64,000 bases of DNA from Moritella marina ATCC 15381 (GCF_008931805.1 NZ_CP044399.1:2728001-2792000), one strand, 5' to 3'. Positions 54,302-63,942 are shown, counted from the first letter of the stretch. Made by a program: numbers and translations. Notes: generated from the sequence alone by a model not told the origin.

Positions 54302-55384
54302 ATGAATTACAATTTCGATACCCAAGCAGGGCTCATTTCTCTTAAAGTATTAAACACGAAAAAGCCGGTGGACGATTTATTAACATTCGCCTGTCGTCAA
54401 AACCCTAAACGTAGTTTTATGCTGGTAAGTAAAGTGCTTGGCCGATACACACCGACAAAACCGAACGTGATGAGAGAAGTTTATAACTATTTATCACAGG
54501 CGGTTGAAGGTGATAAATTAACTTACGTTGTTAGCTTGGCAGAAGCGGCAACCGGATTAGGCGCTGGTGTTGCAGATAGTCTAGCAAGAAAACAACAATC
54601 TAAGGTTTATTTTCAACATACGACACGCCATAGATTAGATGTTCCGCTGTGGTTTACAGTCGATGAAGCACATAGCCACGCCGTTAATCATATGTTTTAT
54701 GCACCGAAAGCAGAATTGCTTGATGGCATTCGTCAATCGAATCGCTTAGTGGTTATTGATGATGAGATCACGACGGGTCGTACAATTAAATTATTGATTA
54801 CCAGTCTATTAAAGAAATTAGACAATATTGATGAAATTAAAATTCTGTCTTTAGTTAACCTGTTAGATGAGGACTTGAGACTAAAGGAAGACGATTTCGG
54901 TATTAAAATTAATTACTTTTCATTAATGGATGCGCAAATATCTATCGACCCAAAAGACGATTTCAGACCTGAATTACCTCAAAATGTAGACGCAGGACTA
55001 TGTGAATCGCATTCATCAGCAGATTTGGGCCGATGCGGTATGCTAATGCCATATACGGGTGATTTACCAAACATAAAATCATCCAATAAAATGACTATAG
55101 TGGCGAATGGTGAGCATCAATACATCCCGTTTTTAGTTGCAGAGCAGCATGAAAACCAGGGTTGTCATGTATTGTACCAATCAATTAATCGATCACCGTT
55201 ATTAGTAGGCGAATCGATTGATAACAAATTAGCTTTCTCATTTAATGGCAGTGAACTTGAACACTATATCTATAACTTCTATCCAGAAAATAGGGATGTA
55301 TATGTGCTACTCGAGAGCGAAAGTGCCAGAGATAAGCATGATTTTGCAAGAGAGTATCCATTGCGCTGTGTTGAAGTGGCTTAG
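54302..55384 (+). CDS. PRTase-TRSP protein of the ter-associated metabolic module
   Basis: A 360-residue protein. Its first 230 residues are a phosphoribosyltransferase fold with PRPP-binding loop V-V-I-D-D-E-I-T-T-G-R-T. The C-terminal half holds the TRSP-type region (C-E-S-H-S-S-A-D-L-G-R-C-G-M). PRTase/TRSP pairs occur in ter neighbourhoods and are inferred to synthesise a nucleoside- or base-like product from PRPP. Substrate unknown. It starts three bases after the HAD stop, so translation is coupled. The next PRTase-PELOTA gene follows after about 70 bases. Confidence 0.85.
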   Translation: MNYNFDTQAGLISLKVLNTKKPVDDLLTFACRQNPKRSFMLVSKVLGRYTPTKPNVMREVYNYLSQAVEGDKLTYVVSLAEAATGLGAGVADSLARKQQSKVYFQHTTRHRLDVPLWFTVDEAHSHAVNHMFYAPKAELLDGIRQSNRLVVIDDEITTGRTIKLLITSLLKKLDNIDEIKILSLVNLLDEDLRLKEDDFGIKINYFSLMDAQISIDPKDDFRPELPQNVDAGLCESHSSADLGRCGMLMPYTGDLPNIKSSNKMTIVANGEHQYIPFLVAEQHENQGCHVLYQSINRSPLLVGESIDNKLAFSFNGSELEHYIYNFYPENRDVYVLLESESARDKHDFAREYPLRCVEVA

Positions 55385-55452
55385 ATGATCTTAACGCTAG
55401 ATGTAAGCAGGCTATTTTCCGATATTCAACTAAATGATAAAAGTTGCTGACT

Positions 55453-56562
55453 ATGATTGAAATGATAAACACAACTAAAGCCCCTTTACTAGGCAGCTAC
55501 CGTGCCGACGATTGTTTATTTTTATTAACAAAAGTTGAACCAGAATTTTATACGATTGAAGATAAAGAACGCCTCATTCAAACTGGGGCAATGCATTATT
55601 CAGAAATGGTGAATCAAGAATCAGCGCCATCACCCGAATATGCTGAATTATTTGTCAGTCTGACGGCACAATACAAGCAACGCCTTGCTGATGAAGTGTT
55701 ACAACTGAGCAAAATGATTATAGATAATCGCTTGAATGATGTTTGTATCGTGTCTTTAGTTCGCGCTGGTACGCCTATCGGCGTGTTATTGAACCGAGCG
55801 CTCAAAACATACAGCAATGTAAATACGTCACACTACTCTGTTAGTATCATACGTGACAAAGGCATTGACGAAAATGCCCTCGACTACCTCATCAAGCATG
55901 AAAAAATAAAGCCTGAGAGCATTGTTTTTGTTGATGGCTGGACAGCGAAAGGCGTTATTACCCAAGAACTGAAAGCAGCGATTGGTCAATATAATAGCAG
56001 TCGTAATGTAAATATTCCTGACCAGTTATTTGTTATTTCAGATATCGGCGGTACAGCTGACTACTCTGCGACATTTGATGACTATGTTATTCCCAGTGCA
56101 TTGATGAATTCGACCGTGAGCGGGCTAGTAAGTCGTTCTATTCTTAATCATCAGATTGGTGAAGATGATTTCCATGGTTGTATTTCTTATTCACATTTAG
56201 AAAGTCATGATCACTCAAATTGGTTTGTCGATCAGGTTTCAGCCTGTTTTACCGCAAACAGCTTTGATACGCCATTACCACAAGCAGCTATCCCAGCTGC
56301 ATTGCGCCAAAAAAACACCCATGATTTTTTACAAAAAATCATGCAGCAATTTAACGTGTCTAATTATAACCGCATCAAGCCAGGTATAGCTGAAGCGACG
56401 CGTGTTATGTTAAGAAGAGTACCTGATTTATTGATTGTTCAAAGCAAAGTAGATCCAAGTACAGTGCACTTACTCAAACTAGCAAGTGAAAAATCAATTG
56501 AGATAATCGAAATGCCTGAGATGCCATTTGGCGCTTGTGCTTTGATTAAAGACGTAAAATAA
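55453..56562 (+). CDS. PRTase with C-terminal PELOTA-like domain (StiP-type)
   Basis: A 369-residue protein with PRTase motif I-V-F-V-D-G-W-T-A-K-G-V (a diverged PRPP loop), preceded by S-L-V-R-A-G-T-P-I-G. The last 90 residues (P-D-L-L-I-V-Q-S-K-V-D through E-M-P-F-G-A-C-A-L-I) fit a PELOTA/L7Ae-type RNA-binding domain. The family is often labelled StiP. I use ATG 55453; a TTG at 55444 would add three residues. With the preceding PRTase-TRSP it forms the usual two-PRTase core of this module. Role inferred from neighbours. Confidence 0.82.
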   Translation: MIEMINTTKAPLLGSYRADDCLFLLTKVEPEFYTIEDKERLIQTGAMHYSEMVNQESAPSPEYAELFVSLTAQYKQRLADEVLQLSKMIIDNRLNDVCIVSLVRAGTPIGVLLNRALKTYSNVNTSHYSVSIIRDKGIDENALDYLIKHEKIKPESIVFVDGWTAKGVITQELKAAIGQYNSSRNVNIPDQLFVISDIGGTADYSATFDDYVIPSALMNSTVSGLVSRSILNHQIGEDDFHGCISYSHLESHDHSNWFVDQVSACFTANSFDTPLPQAAIPAALRQKNTHDFLQKIMQQFNVSNYNRIKPGIAEATRVMLRRVPDLLIVQSKVDPSTVHLLKLASEKSIEIIEMPEMPFGACALIKDVK

Positions 56563-56586
56563 TTTTTCGATCATAAGCAGGATAAA

Positions 56587-57198
56587 ATGAAAATAGCATT
56601 ATTTGATTTTGATGAAACATTAGTAGAAGAAAACTCATTAGGTTTTTTGTTTAAGCATTTTTTAGGGAAAACGCCATTACCACTGCAATTATTACCTTTA
56701 TTACTAAAACCGTCTACCTATAAACAGCCGGTTAAAACATCCATTAAGACGCATTTTTATAAGCAATCATTGAATGGTAAAACATCCGCAGAGGTTTTTG
56801 CCGCAGGCGAATCACTGTTTCAAAAAGTAACGCCAATTGATGAAGTCGTGAATATGATGACAGCGTTACATGATAGCGGCATGCAAGTGTGGATTGTGAC
56901 AGCATCACCAGAGCAATATATTGCAGGTATCGTCAAACAATTAGGATGGCCAATTGAACGTGTTATCGGCACGACTATTTTGGAAAAAAATGGCTGTTTT
57001 ACCGGTGATATTGACAGCGAATGCCAAGAGCAAGAAAAAGTACGCCGCTTAGATGCCATTTTTAATGACAGCAGTATTACCTTTCAGGTTGAACAAGCCT
57101 TTGGGAACTTACCTGTAGATATCCCAATGTTAAAAATGGCTAAGAAAAGATTTTATGTATTAGACAGTATCGTGAAGCCCTATGAAAAATCTGAATAA
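56587..57198 (+). CDS. HAD-IB phosphatase
   Basis: A 203-residue HAD-superfamily phosphatase of the PSP/SerB-like IB subfamily. Motif I is F-D-F-D-E-T-L-V, a helical cap follows, motif II V-T-A-S-P, then Q-E-Q-E-K-V-R-R-L and the G-N-L-P-V-D-I-P-M motif III. AGGA precedes the ATG. It is 24 bases after the PRTase-PELOTA gene and in the same direction, so it likely belongs to the same metabolic module as a second phosphatase. Substrate unknown. Confidence 0.88.
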   Translation: MKIALFDFDETLVEENSLGFLFKHFLGKTPLPLQLLPLLLKPSTYKQPVKTSIKTHFYKQSLNGKTSAEVFAAGESLFQKVTPIDEVVNMMTALHDSGMQVWIVTASPEQYIAGIVKQLGWPIERVIGTTILEKNGCFTGDIDSECQEQEKVRRLDAIFNDSSITFQVEQAFGNLPVDIPMLKMAKKRFYVLDSIVKPYEKSE

Positions 57199-57326
57199 GG
57201 TTTGCTCTTTTTAGCGCTTTAACGACACAAAATCTATTGTAGGCTATGTGCGTATTAGCATGTTACTGTAACCGTTAAAATCGACAGTTTTTAACACTAA
57301 TAAATTATAATACTGGAATGTAAAAA

Positions 57327-58412
57327 ATGAACTTGATTGATAATGTATGGCCCTTTTTATTAATTCTACTCTCATGTTATTTATTAAAATATGCATGTGA
57401 TACTTTTGAACAAGCTGCTTCTTACCTTGGCCGCAAATTTCCACCTGGTGTTAAAGGCGCCACCGTAAATGCTATCGGGTCAAGTATGCCTGAAATGTGT
57501 GTTGTGATTGCTTGTTTATTTTGGTTCGACGATCCATCATTAGTGATGGTTGCACTAGGTGTAACTGCAGGTTCTGCTATATTTAATGGTTGTGTGATCC
57601 CTGCACTTTCGATCATCATGGCGAAAGACGAAGACGGTAAAGCCGTGAATTCAATAAAACTCACAAAGCGTGTGTTAGTACGTGATGTTTTCTGGGTATT
57701 ATTCGCTGAAATCGCCTTGATTATCTTCCTAGGTTTCAACGCATTTACGCTTTGGATGGCCGTTGTATTGAACGTTATATACTTAGGTTACGCAATACAT
57801 TTGTATATTGATGCAAGAAGTCATCAAGAAGTTGAAGATGAGTATGAATATGAAGAAATTGAAGATCGTGGCAAATTCTTAAATTTAATGACATTCAACT
57901 TTAATACGCTGTTCTTTTCAAACAGGCCCTTCACCTTAGTATCTGCACTTGTTGTGTTAGTGCTGGCGATCGCGATTATTTCTGGTTCTTCACATTTATT
58001 AGTTGAAGGTGTATTAGGCAGCGCAAGCGTAATGGGTGTTCCTCAATTCTTTGCTGGTCTAATCTTCGGTTCTGCCGCTTCGTCAGTACCTGATCTGATG
58101 TTATCAGTGAAAGATGCTCAAAAAGGTGAGTATGAAGATGCTGTTGCGAACCCGTTAGCATCTAACACGTTCGACACGACTGTTGCATTTGCTTTACCAC
58201 TATTAGCTTGGTTCATGATCAACGGTGTCGAACAACTACCTTTAGTACAAGATGAAAGCCTTACGTTATTACGTTGGTCTATCGTGGGTATCACAGGTGC
58301 AGTAGCAGCAAGCTTGTTATTCAACTATAAGAATGTAACAAAAACTGTTGCTTACTTCTTGTTGTCTATGTTTGTCGTTTGGGCTGGCGCTATGTATGTA
58401 TTTATTGGTTAG
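57327..58412 (+). CDS. Ca2+/cation exchanger (CaCA family) ending the ter cluster
   Basis: A 361-residue inner-membrane antiporter with ten or so segments. The two alpha-repeats are visible: G-A-T-V-N-A-I-G-S-S-M-P-E in the first half (about 45-57) and F-G-S-A-A-S-S-V-P-D in the second (about 248-257). CaCA transporters exchange Ca2+ for Na+ or H+. An acidic central loop (Q-E-V-E-D-E-Y-E-Y-E-E-I-E-D) could bind Ca2+. It sits where TerC would be expected beside Ca2+-binding TerD proteins. A terminator follows at 58458. Confidence 0.9.
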   Translation: MNLIDNVWPFLLILLSCYLLKYACDTFEQAASYLGRKFPPGVKGATVNAIGSSMPEMCVVIACLFWFDDPSLVMVALGVTAGSAIFNGCVIPALSIIMAKDEDGKAVNSIKLTKRVLVRDVFWVLFAEIALIIFLGFNAFTLWMAVVLNVIYLGYAIHLYIDARSHQEVEDEYEYEEIEDRGKFLNLMTFNFNTLFFSNRPFTLVSALVVLVLAIAIISGSSHLLVEGVLGSASVMGVPQFFAGLIFGSAASSVPDLMLSVKDAQKGEYEDAVANPLASNTFDTTVAFALPLLAWFMINGVEQLPLVQDESLTLLRWSIVGITGAVAASLLFNYKNVTKTVAYFLLSMFVVWAGAMYVFIG

Positions 58413-58457
58413 TGTTCAATAATTAACCCGCTCAATCAATAAGTCTTTTTAAGTTAT

Positions 58458-58492
58458 AAAAAACGCCTCATGCACTGCATCGGGCGTTTTTT
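58458..58492 (+). terminator. Terminator of the ter cluster
   Basis: AAAAAACGCC pairs with GGCGTTTTTT around a 15-base loop, 45 bases past the exchanger stop. Confidence 0.85.
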
Positions 58493-58540
58493 ATTTCAGC
58501 ATATAACGAAATCCGATCAACGTTATATCTAAATCATACC

Positions 58541-58580
58541 TAACTATACCTAACTACGCCTAACTACGCCTAACTACACA
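58541..58580. repeat. Four tandem 10-bp TAACTAYRCC repeats
   Basis: TAACTATACC, TAACTACGCC, TAACTACGCC and TAACTACACA lie head to tail, about 100 bases before the MFS gene. One helical turn per copy places each on the same DNA face. Confidence 0.8.
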
Positions 58581-58682
58581 CAAACATGTAATCCGATGTC
58601 CTGATTTGTTTAAAATATGTTATAAAGTTTACATAAATAATGAATTAACAATTTTAGACTTAATAAAGAAGAGACCACGCTT

Positions 58683-60827
58683 GTGACCACGACTCTGAAA
58701 CCTTTTATATTGCTACTTGTCAGTGGCTTTTTACTCATGCTTGGCTACGGCTTGAGTAACATCCTCTTGCCTGTTCGCATGCAAAATGACGGTATCAGTG
58801 TCGATAACATAGGTATCATCTTATCTATGCTATCTGTCGGTTTCTTATTGGGTGCAATCTATAGCCGTACGCTATTACAGCGGGTTGGCCATATTCGTAT
58901 ATTTGCCATGTGCGGTAGCTTAACGTCAGTGGCTATCTTGCTTTCAGGCCTATACCCAGAGCCATTAATGTTAGCTGCAATGCGTATGCTGACAGGATTT
59001 TGTATGGCGTGTGCCAATGCCACACTCGATAGCTGGTTAAGTCATAGTGCTACAGAAGAAAGCCGTGGGCGCATATTATCGATTAACCAAATGGTGATCA
59101 TGTCTGCGCTGTTCTCTGGTCAATTTTTGTTAAACGTAGCCCCCGTCACCGACGTCACCTTGTTTGTTATCTCCGGGATTCTCTTTAGTCTTTCTATTAC
59201 ACCTATGGTGATCAGCAAACACCAAGGACCGCTGATTGAAGACAGTCAATCCATGTCCTTAATGACCATTATGAAGCTGTCACCACTCGGTGTTATCTGC
59301 TGTTTTTATGGTGGGTTTCTTTATGCTGGCTTAGTCAACATGCTCCCTATTTTTGCCAGTGATAATGGTATTCAAGGTTTTAGCTTGTCGATATTTATGG
59401 GAGCATCGATCTTTGGCGCCATCATTTTTCAATATCCAATAGCCTATTTATCCGACCGTTTCGACCGCCGTAAAACCATGATAGGCATGGTTCTCACGAT
59501 AGCCGCTTTATCTTTATTAGTACCGTTGCTGATCAATTCATCACAATTTAATATCACCTTGTTAACGATTGCCATCGTAATGGGCTTAACCGCTTGCCTC
59601 TATCCGATGAGCATGTCTGAAACCTTCGATAAAGTATTGCGGGAACAAATCCTCGCAGCGATGGGATCTTTACTCCTCATTTATGCATTAGGCAGTATTC
59701 TTGGCCCCAACCTCGCCTCTATCGTGATGAACATATTTGGCAGTGCCGCATTATTTTCATTCATGAGTATCACGGCGCTGACACTATTGGTATTTATCTT
59801 AGGGAATATGCTTAATCAGACAGCACTGCCACGTGATGAGCAAGAAAACTTCATTATGCAAACGCCTTCTGGTGTCGCATCGGAACTGGATCCTCGAACC
59901 CAATATGCACAACCTTCTTTTGAACAAACATCAGAAGTTGAAGTGGCGATTAGTTTAGCAGCGAACAACCCTGCCGCTGCCGTGAACATGGCCAAAACCT
60001 TAGCGATGCGCGATCCCAATGATGCCTCAAACTTAGCGGCGGCACTCAGTACCATTGACGAAATTGATATCAGCCGTTTGTACCGTGCCATCACAGCAGC
60101 AGCACCCGAAATGAGTATTCATATTGCCGAAGCGTTAACCAATGCCTCGCCAGAACAGGCTGAAGAATTAGTCGAGTGGATCACTACTGAGCGTCCCGAT
60201 CAATTTACTAATATAATTGTTGCCATCGCCAATTCAATGCCAGATAACGGGATTGATGTGATGGAAGTTGCCGCAGAGAATATGGTTGAAGATCACCAAG
60301 ATGAATTACTCGAAATGACCGACCAGTATATGACCAGTCTTTCCGATTCATTAGATGATATGCGTCCCGTCGATCGTACAGCTGCCGCATCAGAACAAAC
60401 AGCAACCGAGCTATATAACCGTTTAACCGACGTATCACCGACGCAATCAGCCGACTTCGCTCTCGCAGTATCTGAAGCATACCCAGAGTCATCAAATGTC
60501 GTTGCCGAAGCTTATGTAAGTAATCTGATTGAAAGCGAGCAAGCGACACCAGGCGATGCCACTGCGAACATTGAAAGTGCGGTAAATGATTACGTCACGC
60601 AAGTTGCTGAGACTATCCCTGAATACGCTGCCGATATCGCCAGCACTATGATTGATTCTGTGCCTGATATTGCCTCTGATATGGTTGAGATTTTACAAGA
60701 CTCAGATGTGTTTGATGACAGCGAACTAAGCACCTCAATTAAAGACAAACCTGAGCATGATGAACTTGAAGAACAGCTACAATATGCCGTACAAACGCAG
60801 GCTGATGAGATAGATAAGCATAGTTAA
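58683..60827 (+). CDS. MFS transporter with a long acidic helical C-terminal tail
   Basis: A 714-residue protein. Residues 1-390 are a 12-helix MFS transporter (G-Y-G-L-S-N-I-L-L-P, D-R-F-D-R-R-K-T-M between halves). Residues 395-714 are soluble, acidic, Ala-rich and helical, with repeating units such as N-N-P-A-A-A-V-N-M-A-K-T-L-A, D-P-N-D-A-S-N-L-A-A-A-L-S and A-P-E-M-S-I-H-I-A-E-A-L-T. Ordinary MFS carriers stop at about 400 residues. GTG start with AAGAAGAG upstream. Substrate unknown. The tail may be a cytoplasmic interaction module. Confidence 0.85.
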   Translation: MTTTLKPFILLLVSGFLLMLGYGLSNILLPVRMQNDGISVDNIGIILSMLSVGFLLGAIYSRTLLQRVGHIRIFAMCGSLTSVAILLSGLYPEPLMLAAMRMLTGFCMACANATLDSWLSHSATEESRGRILSINQMVIMSALFSGQFLLNVAPVTDVTLFVISGILFSLSITPMVISKHQGPLIEDSQSMSLMTIMKLSPLGVICCFYGGFLYAGLVNMLPIFASDNGIQGFSLSIFMGASIFGAIIFQYPIAYLSDRFDRRKTMIGMVLTIAALSLLVPLLINSSQFNITLLTIAIVMGLTACLYPMSMSETFDKVLREQILAAMGSLLLIYALGSILGPNLASIVMNIFGSAALFSFMSITALTLLVFILGNMLNQTALPRDEQENFIMQTPSGVASELDPRTQYAQPSFEQTSEVEVAISLAANNPAAAVNMAKTLAMRDPNDASNLAAALSTIDEIDISRLYRAITAAAPEMSIHIAEALTNASPEQAEELVEWITTERPDQFTNIIVAIANSMPDNGIDVMEVAAENMVEDHQDELLEMTDQYMTSLSDSLDDMRPVDRTAAASEQTATELYNRLTDVSPTQSADFALAVSEAYPESSNVVAEAYVSNLIESEQATPGDATANIESAVNDYVTQVAETIPEYAADIASTMIDSVPDIASDMVEILQDSDVFDDSELSTSIKDKPEHDELEEQLQYAVQTQADEIDKHS

Positions 60828-60836
60828 CAGATAAAA

Positions 60837-60873
60837 AAAGAACTAACCAGCAAGTTAATGTGATTAGTTCTTT
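60837..60873. terminator. Bidirectional terminator between the MFS gene and nhaD
   Basis: AAAGAACTAA and TTAGTTCTTT form a 10-bp stem with A- and T-tracts on each side, serving two convergent genes. Confidence 0.75.
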
Positions 60874-60931
60874 TATCGATAAAGGATTAGTCTGTTTGTT
60901 TATCACAGCTAATCCGTTTATTTTTTCACTA

Positions 60932-62368
60932 TTACATAATGGCTGAGTTCAGCCATAGATGACAAAGAATTGAAGCGATGTAACCCAGTGCAATTACAGG
61001 AGCCCAACGTAAGTGACCAGCAAACGTATACAGACCACGTGCCTGACCCATTAGCGCTACACCAGCGGCAGAGCCGATAGACAGTAAACTACCGCCCACG
61101 CCTGCTGTTAGCGTCACTAATAACCATTGGCCTAATGACATATCAGGTTGCATGCTCAATACCGCAAACATCACCGGAATATTATCAACAATCGCCGACA
61201 GTACACCTACCGCCACGTTCGCCATAGTAGTATCCCACGTGCCATACATGATGCCAGATGCCAAACTTAGGTAACCCATAAAGCCTAAACCACCCACACA
61301 CATAATAACGCCGTAAAAGAATAGCAAGGTATCCCATTCCGCTTTAGCCACTTTGTGGAATACGTCAAACGGCACTACGCCACCAAGCTGTTGTAAGGTT
61401 TTTTCATCCTGAGCAAGTTCCGCTTTCGCGCGTTTACGTTCTAACGAAATTGGTAATGTTTTACGTAAGAAATAACCGAAGAATTGTAGATAACCTAAAC
61501 CTGTCATCATACCCAGTACTGGCGGCATATGGAGTACACTGTGCGCAGCAACTGCGGATGCAACAGTCAGTAGGAATAGCAACACAATACGCTTAGCACC
61601 ACGTTTAGTGTGAACCGTTTCTTGTACGCCAGACAGCTTTTCACCCTTGGGAATGAATAATGTCATGATCGCCGCTGGAATAATGAAGTTCACCACAGAT
61701 GGTAAAAATAATGCCGCGAATTCATTAAATTCAACCATACCTTTTTGCCAAACCATTAGCGTTGTAATATCACCAAATGGACTGAACGCACCACCGGCAT
61801 TAGCTGCGACAACAATATTAATACAAGCAAGGTTAATAAATTTCTTATTTTCCCCAGCTACTTTTAATACTACAGCACACATCAGTAGCGCTGTTGTTAA
61901 GTTATCGGCAATCGGCGAGATGAAGAATGCCAGAATACCCGTTAACCAAAACAGTCCTCTTAAATCCAAGCCTTTACTTAACATCCAACTGCGCAATGCA
62001 TCAAACAATTGACGCTCTTCCATCGCGTTGATGTAAGTCATCGCTACCAGTAAGAACAGTAATAACTCTGCATACTCGAGCAGGTTATGCCTAAACGCAG
62101 CCTCTGCGACATCGGACATACCTAGGCTGGCATAGTGCCAACCGATCAGAGCCCAAATGACACCAGCCGCGACCAGTACAGGTTTTGATTTTCGTAAATG
62201 TAAATGCTCTTCCGCCATTACCAGCAAGTATGCGCAGGTAAAAATAATGATAGCAAAATAGCCTATTCTGGATGTGGTGAGATCAATAACGTCCCCACCA
62301 CCTGACGCAAATGCAAACGTTGCAGGCGCGAGTCCAAACAAAATAATTAAAATAAGCTTCATTGCCAT
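60932..62368 (-). CDS. nhaD: Na+/H+ antiporter NhaD
   Basis: A 478-residue inner-membrane antiporter. It has a cleavable-looking N-terminus (L-F-G-L-A-P-A-T-F-A-F-A) and the NhaD core S-P-I-A-D-N-L-T-T-A-L-L and N-A-G-G-A-F-S-P-F-G-D-I-T-T-L, with ion-binding Asp. It extrudes Na+ (and Li+) in exchange for protons, common in marine bacteria. AGAGGGAAGG eight bases before ATG 62366-62368 decides the start; a longer frame adds 40 residues without signal. Divergent from the ybdG-like gene. Confidence 0.94.
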   Translation of the reverse strand: MAMKLILIILFGLAPATFAFASGGGDVIDLTTSRIGYFAIIIFTCAYLLVMAEEHLHLRKSKPVLVAAGVIWALIGWHYASLGMSDVAEAAFRHNLLEYAELLLFLLVAMTYINAMEERQLFDALRSWMLSKGLDLRGLFWLTGILAFFISPIADNLTTALLMCAVVLKVAGENKKFINLACINIVVAANAGGAFSPFGDITTLMVWQKGMVEFNEFAALFLPSVVNFIIPAAIMTLFIPKGEKLSGVQETVHTKRGAKRIVLLFLLTVASAVAAHSVLHMPPVLGMMTGLGYLQFFGYFLRKTLPISLERKRAKAELAQDEKTLQQLGGVVPFDVFHKVAKAEWDTLLFFYGVIMCVGGLGFMGYLSLASGIMYGTWDTTMANVAVGVLSAIVDNIPVMFAVLSMQPDMSLGQWLLVTLTAGVGGSLLSIGSAAGVALMGQARGLYTFAGHLRWAPVIALGYIASILCHLWLNSAIM

Positions 62369-62679
62369 GTTATGTGCCTTCCCTCTCAAAATGATAAAAA
62401 CCTGTTTAATGTATGTTATAAAATTGTTTTCTGCCATTGGCAAAATCCTTTTTAGTGAGGTAATAGCTATTTTTATGTTTTTTATCAAAAAATCTTCATC
62501 AATCGGTCACGTTAAATACATCTCCAGGATATTTACCTGTGACTGCGATTAACAATAATAATAAGATAAGCGCTTGAACTTAGATTAACGATTACCTAAC
62601 ATCCCACAGTCATTAATATTAATGACTACTATTGATGACTCACATTTATTACCACTTTACATTCACAAGGATATCCACA
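62369..62679. promoter_or_regulatory. Divergent promoter region of nhaD and the YbdG gene
   Basis: About 310 bases without a gene. A perfect 20-bp palindrome lies at 62608-62627 (separate entry). No other site recognised. Confidence 0.5.
62608..62627. promoter_or_regulatory. Perfect 20-bp palindrome, candidate operator
   Basis: AGTCATTAATATTAATGACT is fully self-complementary. It lies about 50 bases before the ybdG-type start and about 240 bases before nhaD. It is typical in shape for a dimeric repressor site. No regulator gene is next to it. Confidence 0.55.
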
Positions 62680-63942
62680 TTGGATCAAGAATTAAGATTA
62701 ATGGTTTCCCAATGGCTCGCCGACAGCGATGTATTAAATAAAGTAGATTCAAACACTTATAATTTAATATTAATTGTACTTTGTTTGAGTTTGGCAGGCA
62801 TATCTTATTGGGTGGTCAAACGTGTAGTCGTTAGAGCCATGAAAATCATGTCAGTACGCTCTAAAGTGACTTGGGATGACACCTTTGTAGCGCACGGTGT
62901 ATTAGAGAAATTCGCTTTATTAGTACCGCTATTAGTCATAGACTTATTACTGCCATTATTTACGGTGCTTTCATCCTTTATCACCGAAGTATTTGGCCGT
63001 ATTCTCAGTGCCCTATTAGTGATCTTATTGATACGCGGTATCTATGCGGTGCTTAATGCCATAGCCCAAATTGCCGATGAACACACAGCTACCCACAGAT
63101 TGCCTATCACCAGTTTCAATCAGTTACTTAAATTGTTTTTATTCTGTGTAGCAGCCATCATCACCGTATCCATTTTATCTGACCGTTCGCCAATTTACTT
63201 CTTAAGCGGCTTAGGTGTGGCGACAGGTTTCATTATGCTGATCTTCAAGGATACTATTTTAGGTTTTGTCGCTGGTATCCAGCTAGCCACCAATCAAATG
63301 GTGACCAGAGGTGACTGGATCCAAATGGATAAATACGGCGCGGATGGCACTGTTGAAGAAGTATCTCTGACGACAGTAAAAGTACGTAACTTTGATAAAA
63401 CAATTACCATGATACCGGCTTATGCTTTGGTATCTGATGCTTTTAAAAACTGGCGAGGTATGACCGAATCTGGTGGTCGCCGGATCAAACGTAGTGTTTT
63501 TATCGATATACAAAGTATTGGTTTTTTAAGTGAAGAAGATGTCAGGCGCCTTAGTCATGTGCATTTACTCAAGAACCACCTTGCTGACAAAAACCTAGCT
63601 ATAAAGACCTTCAATTTGCCTTTTAATGATGATGAACGCGCTGTAAATAGCCGAGGCCTAACCAATATTGGCACCTTTAGAGCTTATTTATTAGCTTACC
63701 TGCAACAACATCCCCAAGTGCGTAAAGATATGATGTTATTGGTAAGGCAGTTAGCACCAACAACACAAGGCATGCCGATCGAAATCTATATCTTTACCGA
63801 TGAGATCCGCTGGGCTTTTTATGAAGACATTCAAGCCGACATCTTCGATCATATTTTATCGGTATTACCAACGTTTGGCTTACAGGCTTTTCAGCAGCCT
63901 AGCGGCAATAATTTACAAGCGCTTATGACGAAGGAAGCGTAG
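62680..63942 (+). CDS. ybdG: MscS-family mechanosensitive channel YbdG
   Basis: A 420-residue channel related to E. coli YbdG (415). It has five or so membrane helices, the pore-lining G-L-G-V-A-T-G-F-I-M-L-I-F-K-D-T-I-L-G-F region, then the beta domain G-D-W-I-Q-M-D-K-Y-G-A-D-G-T-V-E-E-V-S and T-T-V-K-V-R-N-F-D. Ends with the YbdG-specific C-terminal domain (F-R-A-Y-L-x-x-Y-L). It protects against osmotic downshock. AAGGAT lies eight bases before the TTG start at 62680. A longer frame upstream is not family-like. Confidence 0.93.
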   Translation: MDQELRLMVSQWLADSDVLNKVDSNTYNLILIVLCLSLAGISYWVVKRVVVRAMKIMSVRSKVTWDDTFVAHGVLEKFALLVPLLVIDLLLPLFTVLSSFITEVFGRILSALLVILLIRGIYAVLNAIAQIADEHTATHRLPITSFNQLLKLFLFCVAAIITVSILSDRSPIYFLSGLGVATGFIMLIFKDTILGFVAGIQLATNQMVTRGDWIQMDKYGADGTVEEVSLTTVKVRNFDKTITMIPAYALVSDAFKNWRGMTESGGRRIKRSVFIDIQSIGFLSEEDVRRLSHVHLLKNHLADKNLAIKTFNLPFNDDERAVNSRGLTNIGTFRAYLLAYLQQHPQVRKDMMLLVRQLAPTTQGMPIEIYIFTDEIRWAFYEDIQADIFDHILSVLPTFGLQAFQQPSGNNLQALMTKEA

